Source of the DNA: Condylostoma magnum
Lineage: Eukaryota; Ciliophora; Heterotrichea; Heterotrichida; Condylostomatidae
DNA: 64,000 nucleotides
Direction of reading: 5' to 3'
Assembly (NCBI GenBank): GCA_920105805.1
Contig: CAKKTI010000036.1
Location: forward strand, 25,383 to 89,382
The notes beneath the pieces were generated by a model that was not told the DNA's origin, made no database searches, and saw only the letters and a program-made list of their open reading frames with translations. Below, piece by piece: positions 1 through 13,236 of the stretch. The position numbers and the translations under genes are program-made. Each line of letters begins with the position of its first letter. Position 1 is the first letter of the stretch.

Positions 1-39
1 AGTTCATCTTAAAAATGACTTAGCATACAAAAAACATTA

Positions 40-1086
40 TTAATTATCCTTCATTCCAGCCCTTTCCATCTCATTATTCTCATCCTCCAGTCCAGTAGAC
101 ACGGATCCTTCAAAAGTAAAATTTGAGAAATTTGAAAATTAAACATCCTCAGCATCCGTTGGACTCATCTAATCCGGAATTTCTGAATTCAACCTCGATC
201 TGCCTTCCTGCTCAGGAGCAAAGGGCGGCTTTATCTCTAATCTCCCTAATTAACTCCAATCAATATCCCTATAGAACTCATGCTGCTTAACCTAGGTAAT
301 ATTAAACCTTTCCTCAACATTTTTACTCAGCAAACCCTGCAGCAAGCTCTTCAAGGACTCAGAAAACTCCTCAGGCAGCTTCACTTCCTCCTTCATTATT
401 TTCTTAAACATAAAAATCTTATTTCTATGGTGGAAAGGAGTAGTACCAGTCAACAACTCATATATAAAAATTCCTAATGCCCAAAAATCAACTTCAAACC
501 CATATTCCTAGTGTTCGAGCATTTCAGGAGCAAAGTAAGCAGGAGTTCCCACCCACGAATCAGCACCTTCTTTTAAACTAGTGTTCTCCTTAGCCAGGCC
601 AAAGTCTGTTAGCTTTATATGCCCGGAGTTGTCCATTAGTATATTCTCCGGTTTTAGGTCCCTGAAGGCAATTCCGTTACTGTGGAGATACTCCAGGGCC
701 AAAACTACTTCAGCTGAGTAAAATTTAGCCCATTACTCCGAAAAGCCCTGGAAACGAGCCAAGTACTGAAAAAGCTCTCCTCCTTCTACATACTCAGTAA
801 TAAAGTACAGTCGGTGGGGGTCCTAGAAGGCAAATTTTAAAGAAACTAGGAAAGGATGGTGATTTAGCTCTAATAGTCGCCTTTCAGTCTAAGCATTTCG
901 CTTTTAATGATCTTAATGGATTTGCGACTTTTTCAAAATTTTCATTGCAAATGTTTTTCCTGTATATTTGTAGTTGACTTTGAACACTTTGCCAAATCTT
1001 CCTTTACCGATTAGTTTTTCAACCTAAAAGTCATCTAAATTTACTTTTCGTCCAGAATTATTGGGATCACTATGCTTTTAACCCAT
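40..1086 (-). CDS. AGC-family serine/threonine protein kinase
   Basis: A 348-residue kinase read with TAA/TAG as Gln. It shows the glycine loop GKGRFGKV (about residues 28-35), the ATP lysine in FAMKILKK, a catalytic FRDLKPEN in place of the usual YRDLKPEN, DFGLA, and an activation segment with [12 protein letters not shown]. The C-terminal tail carries FSNFTF, which fits the AGC hydrophobic motif, so a PKA/S6K/SGK-like cytosolic kinase is likely. Family, not substrate, is what the sequence shows. I placed the end at the tandem TAA TAA after GMKDN (first TAA at 40-42). An in-frame TGA follows at 4-6 and would add 12 residues. The start is the ATG just before [10 protein letters not shown]. 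The CFAP96-like gene lies 93 nt upstream on the same strand. Confidence 0.9.
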
Positions 1087-1179
1087 TTTTATTCTATAAT
1101 AGAATGGTAGAAATTTATTGATTTATTTTTGTATGTGAATTTTGCTTTATTCAGCTTAAATTTTATTAAGACTAAGGAA

Positions 1180-2145
1180 TCAATAAACGTTATGACTAGT
1201 CGGATTTTTGAAATTCCCATGAACAGTTGGGCTTGGCTCGGATCTTCTATTATAGGTATATCTCCAAATACCTTCAGTTCTCCTAAATCTTTGCTAATCA
1301 GGCCCGATATCAACATACTCTGGAAACTTTCCTATAGTCTTATCATAAATTCCTCTCTTAGCGGGATTGTTTGGCATCCAAGGCCTAGAGTGCTTGGCCC
1401 CTCCATATGTAGTAGGTCTTGACATATTATTAGCCGTGCAGTCTTCTTCACTGTAAGTTTACCTTAAATTCATAAAATCCTTGTTTCCTTGATTCATATT
1501 TTTAAACGGTCCCCCTAGTATCTTCTCTCTATGTTTTCTTCTCTACTCCCTAAGCATATCCTGCTTTCTATCATAAGGATCCTCCATATGTCCTGGATGA
1601 CTCCCTAAAGTAATCCCAGGAGTACTGTTTCCCCCTCCTCTCCGCATCTAAGTAGTTAAAAAGTTCTTAGGGCCAGTCATAACTCCATTTCCTGTTTTTC
1701 TATTAGGAACCTGGGCTATAGGATCTGAAATATACTCAAAATTTGCACTGGATTTTAACTTTCCAGATGGCTTAAAGGCCTGGTCATGCTGCTGCATCAT
1801 CTACTGAGTCCTTTCAAACTCGTATCTATAAGGCTTTTCAGGGTCTTGGTACCTATCTCCCACTGTATGGAACTCAGGCGCTGAAAAGTAAACATCAGTG
1901 GTTTTCCCCTTACGCGGATTTCCTATGTAAAAGTTTTTAGGCTGGAGCCCAACAGTCCCATCTGCGTTTATATTGATTGGCTGCTTCTTTTTGTAAGAGT
2001 CATCAGTTATGGCGAGATTACCCGGGTATGAAAACAGCCCGTAACGCGGCTTATAAGGATCGAAGTAAGACTCTACTAATAGTTGCTGCCTTTTTTCATG
2101 TAGTTGGTTATCTCTATCCTAAAGAATAGTGTTAAATCTAGACAT
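1180..2145 (-). CDS. CFAP96 (C4orf47)-like ciliary protein
   Basis: A 321-residue Gly/Pro/Arg-rich protein without membrane segments. It resembles the ciliary microtubule-associated CFAP96/C4orf47 family in order and spacing of short motifs: FDPYKPRYGLF near the N-terminus, KNFYIGNPRKGKTTDVYFS in the middle, FKPSGKLK, and a later SHPGHMEDPYD block. In that family the protein belongs to the axoneme or basal body; the role here is inferred. The stop is TGA at 1180-1182 after TSHNVY, one of the clear TGA terminators of the window. It shares a 55-nt divergent promoter region with the unknown gene at 2201. The family call is from remembered motifs and not from a search. Confidence 0.65.
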
Positions 2146-2200
2146 TTATATAACTGAATGTACTAGTTTTGGTAGTTAATCAGACTGTGCTATAATAAAA

Positions 2201-3142
2201 ATGGAAAATGAAATTGAAGACTTCGTCGAGTGCTGTGATTTAAGCAATCAGCAGCCTCCGTATTTTCAGTAAAATTTCTCTAAATGAAGAGAGCGACTGT
2301 TTATGCATTACTCTAGCTCTCCGGATTTCGTTAGAATTGTAGATTATACTTATCTGCCTTAGTTCAAGTTATAGGTGCAGTAGGCTTATTATAACAACTT
2401 TTTAAACTAAAATTTAATCTGTGATGAAATCGGAGTTGATGAAAATTTCCTAGAGTAGTTGCACAGTTCTGATAAGGTCTTTGAACTGGCTGATATTGTG
2501 TCAAGATGGTGCACTGAGCTGGAATTGGGATTAGATTTATTTAAGAGGGCAAAATTGTACGGGCTGTATACAATACCGACTGATTTACAGCATCTATACA
2601 AGGATCTTAAACAGCATTGGAAATCCCCTCCAGAGCCTATTTTATACAAAATGTATAGATACATGCTTCGGTTTTTCCAATACTCCGCCAATAGGGCAAC
2701 TACGGCTGTACAAGGCAGCATAAAGGGAGTAATGATGGCCAATTTAGCAACATCTAAAGGACTGATTATGACTAATTTAGTATAGACTTATCTCTCGGGA
2801 GGAGTGCCTTGGCCTATATTGGGTATAATGGGAACTTAGTTATCATGAATTCTCACTGCTTGGTTTACCAATCGTTTAGGGGAAAATTTCTCTAGAAACA
2901 TTGAATCTTTTGAGGTAGAGTTCCATGTATAGGAGCTTAGCATGCAGTTGTAAGAACTTTTATGGGATCTAAAAACAAAAAACTAAGTTACTTTGGAATT
3001 AATTGATAAATGCTTGAAAAAAGAAGGTGATTATAAAGAAGATTTAAGGGTACATTTGAACGCTGTTTTAGCCCACGAGCCAGAAGAAGAAGAATGGACT
3101 TTATTATGTGATTTTGAAGAGGAAGAATGGGTGTTTTTGTAG
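2201..3142 (+). CDS. unknown protein with two hydrophobic segments
   Basis: A 313-residue protein I do not recognise. The N-terminal part is Gln-rich and mixed helical. Hydrophobic stretches lie around GVMMANLATSKGLIMTNL and GGVPWPILGIMGTQ, which could be membrane hairpins. The C-terminus is acidic (runs of Glu followed by Trp). TGA at about 2834 is read as Trp in QLSWILTAW. Coding-like composition stops at TAG 3140-3142, only 8 nt before the stop of the convergent peroxidase gene. Reading through would run 180 nt antisense into that gene before meeting TGA, so TAG is taken as the terminator. Confidence 0.65.
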
Positions 3143-3150
3143 ATAACCGT

Positions 3151-3888
3151 TCAATTATAACCTAACTCAGATAGCTTTATATGTGCCTTGGCATACTCGT
3201 CAAAGAACAAGTTTTGGTCTTCTGCGAATTTTCTTGTCCATTCTATGAAATCTTCCTCCAACAAAGCCTTATCCGTATTTAATTGGAGTAGCTGTCCCTA
3301 GTTTACCAGCTCAACATAGTACTGATTATCAAAAGCATAAGGATCTTAAGTCCAGGCTCCATCAAACCCACTTCTATCTGGATGAGCTCTTCCTAAAGTA
3401 TGTCCACCTGACAAAGCTACAATTTCTTTATTATCAAATCCCATTCTATAAAAGATATCCTTTAAATGCTGCACTCCCTAATTAGCATCCGGCAGTCTTC
3501 CTTGAGCAGCACACTAGGCTTCACACCCGTCAATTCTTCCAAATCTGAAATTCATTTAAGGCCCTCCACAAAACTCGATTGCTGCATATCCTCCTACTTG
3601 AATCAGATCTGCATATGAGATGTCTTAGTGCGCCTGTTTTACTTCCTCTAGCTTTTGATAGGCAAATTAAAGACCTGAGTTAGCTGCATGCTATTATTCG
3701 GGATGGAAACGAACACTACCATTAGGACCTCCCGTATCTGAGTTCTTGCAGTATGTGCCTGCATCGTGCCAGGCCAGTCTGAGCATAATAGGCATACATG
3801 GGGCTTCTTGGAAGATTTAGTAAAATGTTTGCTTGATTTCCTCAAATTTTTCAGGGTTAGGAGTAAGTGTTACCTATTAGCCCTACAT
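3151..3888 (-). CDS. ascorbate/cytochrome c-type heme peroxidase
   Basis: A 245-residue class I haem peroxidase, full length for the ascorbate peroxidase family (about 250 residues). The distal site [11 protein letters not shown] supplies Arg, Trp and His. The proximal haem ligand His is in [11 protein letters not shown], and [15 protein letters not shown] holds the proximal Trp and the usual substrate/cation loop. Such enzymes reduce H2O2 with ascorbate or cytochrome c. No targeting sequence is obvious, so a cytosolic place is likely. It ends KLSELGYN at TGA 3151-3153, as the family does. Its last 48 codons use only CAA/CAG and TGG for Gln and Trp. Confidence 0.93.
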
Positions 3889-3948
3889 TTATAAATAAAA
3901 CTTAAAGCTTTAAAAGATATAAGCTATTCAAATAATTAATATTTATAA

Positions 3949-6900
3949 ATGCTGATTTATTAGTTCTTTATTAACATATCATTCGCGTAGTATCCTTGTT
4001 CTTATGGACTTTGTAATATAAGTGAAACTAGAAACAACGGAGAATGTGATATCAACTGTATGACCTAATCGTGTGGCTTTGATAGTTAAAACGATTAAAT
4101 TTTATCATCTGAGTGCATGTCAGAATGTGAAGAATACGGGTGTGATCTTTCCTTGCTGGGAAATGGTACTTGTGATTTTGAATGCATATTCCTTGCTTGT
4201 GGACTTGACGGAGGAGATTGCGGGTATTGTAATGAAAGTTGTTTTTTATAGGATTTAAGTTCTACCAAATGCAATCAAAACTGTAATAACCCTCAGTGCT
4301 TCTACTAAAACAGTAATTGCAAATAAGACTCATGATGCTCGAATGGTTGCTCTAGAGCTTAATTTGAAGATGACTAATGCTAAAACGACTGTAATAATGC
4401 TCTGTGTAATTTTGATAACGGAGTGTGTTTAATTGAGTGTAGTCCTGGATGTTAGCTTTCAATGCTGAGTAATAATTGTTGTGAGGAAGAGTGTGATAAT
4501 ATGCAATGCAAGGATTAGTCGTGTAAGTGCAGTGATGAGTGTAATTGGTAGGAATGATATGAAGGAAGCTGTTTGGAAACTTGCTAAAATAATTCATGTG
4601 AGGATGATTGTGCTTTTGATATAGATGAAAATTAGGAGTGCTATGATGAATGTCCTGAAAATCTAATAGTGTAGTATACTACATAATGTTAAAATGAATC
4701 TATTGCTTTATGTGATTAGTAATCATCTGATTCTATAGAGAATTGCTTATTCGCCAAAAACAGAAAATGCCTAGATCAAAAGTTCGGATAGAAAATGGAC
4801 AATTGCATGACAATAGAAAAATAGTTTAATAATTGTCTTGGAAATGAAATAAACAATGAAAAATTAAGTGTTCACTTACTAATTTCTGTGATTTTGACCT
4901 GGCTTGAAGATTAGCTTATTGGTGGATTTGAGTTAAGAAAGTGCATTTATTATCCTGAGACTCCTTTATACGTGGATGTATAATCCCAGAATACAGATTC
5001 ATATTTATAATGCTATGATACTTGCTTATTTGATTAAATCTATTTCCATAGTGAATGAACATTCGAGTAAATGCAGCAATGTGAAAAATTTGTTTGTTTA
5101 TTAGATATACCATAAGAAGCAAACTGTAATAAAAAGTTTTGTCTTAAATGCTCTTAGGGTAAAGTACTGTCTCTTGGGGGATGTGTTGACGAATGCCCAA
5201 ATAACTTTTCTCTATGAAAGTTAAACGATTAATACAAAATTTGTTATAGAAGTAATTAATCTAGTATGGAATCTCCTGCTACTTTTATAGCGACTGCTTA
5301 AGAAAATTTAATGGAATCAGAATAGCAAGGCTCATTAAGTTGAATTATATATCATCTATCGGATAAATACAACAAAATAATACTATAACAGGGAACACAC
5401 TTATTATAGTAGATATAAGATGTTCCAAATTACATTGAAGATCATGATAAACCTTTAGAAAGTATTTATTGACTAAATTCAATATAATATATAGAAATTA
5501 TTGGAGTTTAGTGTGAATAAGATCCCCCTGAGAATAATTACTGTTATCAAGATGAATTACCCATAATGACCTTAAATGTTTTAGGCCAGAATCAGCCACT
5601 TTGGATATAAATTTGAAATCAATTCAAGGTTAAAAATGTGATATTTTCTGGAGAATTTGATTTAGTCTGAAACTGCAATCTAGTATAAAATGGATAAAAA
5701 GATCCCAGATGCTATTATTGTTCTTCTTTACAGAACCCTTAACCAGATAAGATTTTCCCAAAATAAGAAGATTGTGAACCATTTTAACAGGAATCTTTAA
5801 TTTCAATCGAGGAGCAGGCAAATGTAGTACTAGAAAATGTTTAATTTGTAAACTGAAGGTAATAATATGAAAATTTGATAGCTGTTGAATATAGTGCTAG
5901 TTTGGAATTAAGAAATGTACACTTTAAAAATATCAGCATGTCAAGAGAAAACAATGCAGGTGTAATACATATCAGTAAAAAATCTGGCAATACGAGTGAT
6001 AATAGTTTAAATTATGGCTATTTTATTTACCAAGAAGGAACAGTAGAATGACTTTAAAATGGTTTTTAAATCTAAGATTAAAATGAAACTGGATTTCTTA
6101 ATGCTTCAGAGTTGAATAATATTTAGCTGATTAATGTAAAATTCTAATATAATAGAGGGTTAACAGAAGCAAACTCAGATAAACTTTAGGGAGTATTGAT
6201 CTTAATCGAAAATAGTAGAGGAATTGTTATATAAGGCTGTACTTTTTTATACAATAATTATGGAAATCAGCTAATTCAAATAAAATGGGATGAAACTATT
6301 GAGAATACTTTTGAGGAGGATTATTATAAGAATAATGGCTAAAATGAACTATTATTGACTGATTTAAGATTTTACAATAATATAAATCAATCTAATATTA
6401 TATAAATTGAAGCTTCAGAGATAATCAATACTTAAATAACAAATATAGAGTTCTCTGATAACATTGTTATTAGTCATAGCATAATTGAGTTAAAGTATAA
6501 AAACACCTTGTATCTTAATTATTTATTTGGGTTTCTACAGAGCACAGATTCATCAATTTATGCAATATTACCAAAATATGTTGAAATAGATGGAATAGCA
6601 TTCAATACAAATCACGGATTCGAGTACTCCTGTATTAAATTAGAAAATCTTTGCAATGTATCTTTATCAAATATAACTATTCAAGATTGAGACTTACAAA
6701 ATAACTTTAACATAAGAGATGTCTGGCAAAGCTAAATTGAAACACTTGATGATTATTAATCTTCAGGAAATATTGATATAGAAGTTAACAATATAATTTC
6801 TTCGATTATAGATATCAGCAATGCTTATTTTCTGGATATCTAATAAATAACAATTGCTTAACTTCAAAATATCAACGGCTGTCCAATCATCAAGCTAGAA

Positions 6901-9900
6901 GAAGTAAAGTTAAGTCTGAAAATAGAAAACTTAACAATCTAAAACAACTCATTTGTATGTGAAAAATAATTCGCTGCATTTTAAATAGAAAGCTCAGAAG
7001 CTGTAATCTCTATAAGTAATTTAGAAATGAATAATATTACTAGCAGCTCAGTTGAATTCAAAAGTGTTTTATGGATAGAAAATGAAAAATCATTATTATT
7101 ACAGGATTCAAATATATAGAATAATTAAATGGGATTAGCTAGAATAACGATTTTTGAGAATAATTAAGAAATTTCCCTAAAGAATGTAAATATTGCTAAT
7201 AATGTTACGTAAACAACGTTGTCTAGTTGCATGTTAATTAACTAAAACTCCCTCGATAACAATAACAAAATAGATTTCGATGGAGTAACAATGCAGAACA
7301 ATACAGGAATTTATTCTAAAAGCCCGCTTATTATTTCAGATTCTGCTTAGTAAGTAACACCTATTGATATTTAGATGAATAATTGTAAGATTTTAAACAA
7401 TAAATCATTATCCTTATCAATATTGTAAATCTAAGATTCTGTTAAACTGAATTAAACAAGTGCTATAAAAAACAGCGAGTTTATAGAAAACGAGTCCCAA
7501 GATTAAGGAATTTCGATACTGTATATAAGTGGAATTATTACTATTGAAAATTGTAGTTTTATTAAAAATAAATCCTCGAATTTATCTACTTTTGCAATTA
7601 GTATTCAATAAAATACTAATGATGAATCCAAAGTAATCATTAATAATACTACTTTTGATGAAAACGAAGGTGATTTTACTATTTAACTTGGAACTGATTA
7701 ATACTCGCCTTAATTATACACTAATAATTGCACCGTTTAGAATAATAAAGGATCTTTCATTAAAGTAATGACAGGGAAATGGTATGATACAGAATCTTAA
7801 ATAAAAAATAATACATGTGATTCCTTTTGTTTAGGAATTTGTTAAAGTTAGGGTAGTATATATGCTGAAAAGACAAAATTATATGGAAATTAAGCTTTAA
7901 CTTAAACAGCTATTGTATGAATAACAATTTAGGGCTATTTTGAGGCAAATTAGGTTGAAATATATGACAATGATGGGGGTGACAAAGCTGGAATCTTTTA
8001 CGTTGATCAAAATTCTTCTTTTCATATAAAAAATTCATTGATTTACAACAATATTAGTCAAAGTTCAGGAGTTGTGGCTTATTTGATAGGAAATGAGTTA
8101 ATAGAGTCAATTTTTGAAAACGTAGAAATTTATAATAATGAATCTGTCTAGGGATCCATAGTATCATTAATTGTAGGATCAATCAAATTCCAGGGTTGCA
8201 AATTTCACGATAATAAGTTCAAAAGTACTTAAGGCAGCATTCTTTTAAACCAGTCAAATATAAATATATTAGATTCGTAGTTTTATAGTTAAGCAGGACT
8301 TAAGGGATTTCTAGTTGGTAATAGTGACTCTTCTGCTAAAATAACAGATTCTAAGATTTACGATTTTGTGATATCCTCATCAGGAAATCTCTTACAATTC
8401 ATTCAATCGCAGTTAGAGATGAACAATGTTGAAATGTATGATATTACTTTAGATGCAAATACAGATGAGAAATCCAGAGGGCCAATTATGCTATAAAATT
8501 ACTCAGGTGCAACAATAACTAACTCTTAATTCAGAAATGTAAGCTCGACAGTTGACCAAGGTATTATTAATTCAAACTTATCAAATTTGGCAATAGAAGA
8601 TTCCTCTATATAAGATTTTACAGGATCCTTTTTGCATTTAGATAATATTTCATTGGTGTCAATAACAAATCTAACAGCCTCGGGAGGAACTGGTTAAAAT
8701 GGAGCTGTTATTTACAGCAAAGACTGTAATTTGCTAATAATCAAGGATTCTTTACTACAAAATAACACTGCTGAGTTCCTCGGAGGCGCTTTAATGCTAG
8801 CATCTAGTTCATCAGCCACCCAAACTATCGCTTAGATAAACAACTCCTAATTCATAAATAATAAAGCTTAATCAGGAGGTGCTATTTGTTCCCATGGAGT
8901 AAAGCTTTAAATTCAAAACTCTTAATTCAAGCAAAATTAAGCTTACACTGAAAACTATGAAAATGGATTAGGCTAGGGCGGAGCGATTGAAATTGAATGC
9001 TAAAGCGAAATATGCTAATCATCAATAGAAAACAATGAAATTACCTAAAATTTTGCGTTGAAGAAGGGTGGTGGACTAAATTGAAATTACAAGGATCCTA
9101 TGCTAAGTAATAACATATATGGTTAGAACTAAGCTGTATATGGTCCAGATATGGCGTCATATCCTTATAAAGTGAAATCTTTAGAACGACGTTTATAATC
9201 CCAATAAATCTAAAACTTAGCCAGTGGCCAAGTATCAGGAGAACGTATAATAGTAGGAGTGTATGATAAATATAACTAGTTATTAAGAACGGATAATTCA
9301 TCAATTTGTAAGATAGATCCATCTGATAATAATTTATTAGTAACAGGTACATCTAGCGTATAAGGTGAACAAGGCACTTTTACCTTCGAAAAGCTGGAAT
9401 TTAAGTATATTCCAGGCAGATCATCGTCAATTTCTATAAATTGTGAAAGTATTTTAGATGGACTAGGTTCAGACACAGAATCATTCATAAATGTAGAGAC
9501 ACATTTCAGATATTGCACTTATGGAGAAATAGTTGCTAATAACACCTGCATAGAGTGTTAAGCTAATACTTATTCTCTAGAGTTAAATGCTACTTATTGC
9601 ACCCCTTGCGAAACTGGGGCAATATGCACAGGAGGGGCTTAATTATACCCTAAGCCTTCGTATTGAAGATCAAGCAATACTAGCTCAACTATTTTTGAAT
9701 GCCTAAGATAAGAATCTTGTATTGGGCATGATAACTTCAGCAGTTAAACTGGAAAATGTGATACGGGATATGAAGGAAATATGTGTTAATCCTGCTAAGA
9801 AGAGTACAGTAGAACCTAAAACAATGTATGTGAGCCCTGCCCCGAGGAGTACATTAATGCTTTAAGGATAGTAGGCATAGGAACTATAATAATAATTGTT

Positions 9901-11241
9901 TCTATTTTTATGGTGAAAAGTACGCTTAAAAGTGCTGGAAAAGCTTTGGAGCTTCCTGAAGTTTATTTAAGGATTTTGACAGATTATATACAGCTAGTAT
10001 CCTTTATAGGGTTGTTTAATCTAAACTGGCCTGATTCAGTGAAACAGTTATTTGAAGTTTAAGATGTAGCGGGTAGTGCTACTGGTTAATTGTTTTCATT
10101 CGATTGTTATCTAGAAACTTTTGAATCATAAATCCCTACACTTTATAAGCGAATTTTCATTTTTTGTATAGCGCCTATAGTAGTTTTGATATCTTCAACA
10201 ATTTTATGGCTTTTAGTGTCCCTTGTTAGGTGGGACTTTGAGTATATGAAAAATTAGTATATAACAACTTTAGTAGTTCTAACTTTTATGACTCATCCGG
10301 ATGTAACTAAAGGAACCTTTTAGATTTTTTCATGCATGGAAATAGATGATGGAGATTCCTACTTATATGGAGATCTTTCTATTTAATGCTGGACAGATGA
10401 GCATTTGGGCTATGTGTTTTATATGGGATTGCCTAGCCTGATTTTATGGGTAATCACCACACCAGCCTTAGCTCTAGGAATTATTTTCAAGTACAGAGAT
10501 AGTCTAAGATCTTATAGTACTAAGTCCAAATTCGGGTTTCTGTATAACGGATATAAGCTTAAGTACTTTTACTGGGAGTTTTTAATTTTATATAGAAAAA
10601 TAGGCGTAGCTTTCATTGCCGTACTTTTAGTTACCGAAGAAATTTAAGTATAAGGTTTAACAGTTATGCTATTGATTATTTTTACCTATTTGATACATAT
10701 TAGAACTGATCCTTTTGAGTTTTAAGAGCTAAATTCACTAGAAGGGCTAAGTGTCTTATGCTCCGGTATTACAATTTACTCAGGCTTATATTATCTAGTA
10801 GGAGGAATAAGTGAATGGGCAAAATTAACTTTGTTTTGTCTAATTTTAGGAACCAATGTATTTTTTGTGTTCTTCTGGGCTATGGGATTTATATAAAGCT
10901 AAATGATTCAATAATTCAAAGAATAAGCATGCCTTATGAAATGTTTGAAATGTATTCCATGTTTATTCAGATATCTTTAAAAACAATCTGAAAGACAGTA
11001 AAAGAGATTTGAGGAATTAGGCTTAGTTGATATTCAAGAAAAATACCGCTAGGATATAAATAATGTAATTCAAAACATTAGTACACATTCTCACGAATTA
11101 TACAATAAAAGAGGAAATTACTAAATAGAAATTTAAACAGTTGAAGACACCGAAAACTCCTATTTTGCTGATCTTTACTAGAACAAAACTTCAGAGACAT
11201 AAAATCAAAGTTTATTTGTTGTTAATTTAGATAATACTTAG
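3949..11241 (+). CDS. giant multipass surface protein: LNR-like, beta-helix repeats, GFR-type Cys domain, about 8 TM
   Basis: A 2430-residue single reading frame with TAA/TAG/TGA as sense. It has a short signal peptide (MLIYQFFINISFAQ). Residues about 15-450 are very Cys-rich with Lin12/Notch-like patterns (NNGECDINCMTQSCGFD, GLDGGDCGYC). Residues about 620-1850 consist of Asn/Ile-rich imperfect repeats with the look of a parallel beta-helix (pectin-lyase fold). A growth-factor-receptor type Cys cluster follows (CIECQANTYSLELNATYC, about 1865-1960). About eight hydrophobic helices come next (about 1975-2330), then a cytosolic Gln-rich tail. Large proteins of this architecture are abundant in ciliates; ligand and role are unknown. 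The end is set at TAG 11239-11241, because the ubiquitin-like gene begins 26 nt later in another frame. Verified in-frame at 4000, 6508, 9541 and 10405. Confidence 0.85.
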
Positions 11242-11267
11242 TCTTTAATAACTTTATATACAGTAAT

Positions 11268-11777
11268 ATGGGAGCCTAAGCCACAATAGAGAAAAAGAAA
11301 ATTTATATACATCCGGTTCCGGGCACCTTTGGAGCCCCAATAAAGCGTAAAAATCACTTAACAATTTACTCTGATGATTAAATAATTCAACTTCAGTTTG
11401 ATCTAAGTCATACAGTAAAATAACTAAAATATTAAATTTAATGCAAAACAGGTAAAAGCCTTAAGCTTTTCATGGGACAGACAAAGCTAAGGTCTTCAGA
11501 TACACTCGAAGAGCTAGGAATATCAGATCATACAATGATTAGGGCAAGGTTTATAGAGAACTCGTTAGATAATAGGTATGATTGCAGTTGCGGATCAACA
11601 CGGTCTTTTACTTAGAGAGAAAATAACTCTGATAGCTCTGCTAATTCTGGAAATTATCTAAAGGAAATCGATTTCTCTGTTTATGCTGTTCCTGAGGCTT
11701 AACTCTTAAATAATCCTTTTTAGAGAGATAAAAGTGTATCTTTGAGAAGTAGGACATAATTAGAGTAAATAAGTTAA
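11268..11777 (+). CDS. ubiquitin-like domain protein
   Basis: A protein of about 169 residues. Residues about 23-90 form a ubiquitin-like beta-grasp: LTIYSDDQIIQL, then TVKQLKYQIQCKTGKSLKL, FMGQTKLRSSDTLEELGI and HTMIRARFIE. These parallel the ubiquitin strands around the LRGG-type core, but no diglycine terminus is visible, so conjugation is not implied. The rest is a Ser/Asn-rich tail with DCSCGSTRSF. The C-terminal end is uncertain: TAA at 11775-11777 is chosen where coding bias fades, and an in-frame TGA lies at 11880-11882. It starts 26 nt after the stop of the giant surface protein. Confidence 0.7.
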
Positions 11778-12078
11778 AATGAAACTAGGATATTAGTGTA
11801 TATTATTTATAAACTTAAAGGGTCGTTCTTATTGTGTGTTTATAAACAAACTAGCGCATTTATTGATAATCTATTTCAATGATGAATTTTGATATAAGCC
11901 TGGTATTAAGTTAAAACTTATTAGTTGATTTAAACTCAGTATATAAATCCTATTTAAAACAAAGTTAGCAATATACCCTAAACTACAAGCATTATAAAAC
12001 ATTATGCTAAGAATAAATATTAGTTTTATCCTTAAACTAAAACTCACAAACCTTTCATAATTTTCGTTAATTTTAAAA
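11778..12078. other. AT-rich intergenic stretch
   Basis: About 300 nt between the ubiquitin-like gene and the next plus-strand gene. It may hold the last 35 codons of the upstream gene if its true stop is TGA at 11880-11882. I see no other gene, tRNA or repeat. Confidence 0.5.
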
Positions 12079-13236
12079 ATGGAATTTCAAATAGCTAGAA
12101 CCCAAACAGTTTCCCCAGATATTTAAAATTTTCATACAATAAAAAAGTACTCCTTTTTAGAGTACAAAGGAATGGACAGAAAACTTAAGTATACTGGATC
12201 TCAAGTAACTTAAAGAGAAAATATGCATATGCATCAAAAAAGAAACTTTTCATGTAATATTTCCTCACCTAGATCTAGAAAACTAAAATGTAAGCAAGCA
12301 AGAATGATAAACATTTAGAAGAGATTGCCTCTAAAGGATATTTCTTAAAACTCTGCTAACAGATTCCAAGAATACGATTGACAAACCTTAAAAATGCGAG
12401 AAAGGAATCAAAATCTTATAAAGCAAATTCACCACTATCAGTAATATGATAAGGAAAACAAAACAATTCTTAACAACCAATTTCGCCAATTCAAAGCCCA
12501 AGTTCATCAGAAGATATAGATAATCAAAGGCCAAAAGCATCATTAGTACTTCTCAAAACAGTACCAGCATAAAGCTAACCAAGAGTATTCCAGCTTGAGT
12601 AACTTAATACAAGAAAAGATTGCGAAAGGTAATCATATTAGGCTTTAATATTCTACTTTTAAAATGTCATAAGACAGTTCTTTGTACAGTATCTCAGGTG
12701 ATGGTCATTAACGTAAATAGATGCATCGGCTAATCATTCGTGACTAAAAAGCAAGAATACCTAAATTTAGAAATCTTGGAGCACTAAAACGAGAAATCTC
12801 AGAAAGTACAGCTCCTAATACTAATTCTATCGCCTTTTAAAGCTCCTAAAAGTAAAAATTACAGCTTTCTAAGTAAAGTAGGCCAGATTTTGTTCCTCCT
12901 CTGCGTCCTAGAATTTTAGCAAAAACTACGAAATTTCATATAGCTTCTGATGATACATTTGCTTTTAATCAGTATAAGTGAATTTTATGTAGGTAAACGG
13001 AATTAAAGAGAGTAAGAGAAATGCAAAATGCTAAGTTTCCTTTCTGGTTTTAAGATTCTTTATAAAACACTGAAACTGGAAGATAGAAAGAATCAGCTAG
13101 GGCAGTTCTTATTGAAAAGATTAAAAATGAGAGACCTAGAAACTAAATTACGAATTGGATGCTTGTAAATTTTAATTAGAATATGTCAGATTGTCTTAAT
13201 AGCCTTAAAATTTAGTTATGTAAAATTATTAAATGA
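12079..13236 (+). CDS. unknown basic Gln/Lys-rich protein
   Basis: A 385-residue protein rich in Lys, Gln, Arg and Ser, with no membrane segment and no family I recognise. The middle part (KMRERNQNLIKQIHHYQQYD and following) looks helical and may form a coiled coil. A region with PDFVPPLRPRILAKTTKFH follows. TGA is read as Trp in YDWQTLKMR and in YKWILCR. TGA at 13234-13236 is used as the stop; TAG slightly upstream (about 13212) is an alternative. Evidence for coding is composition compared with the AT-rich spacer that follows, plus a clean frame. Confidence 0.6.

Noticed and set aside
508-702. Short ORF as a stand-alone kinase fragment
   Set aside because: It is only the part of the AGC kinase between two TAG/TAA Gln codons. 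The frame continues on both sides with kinase motifs.
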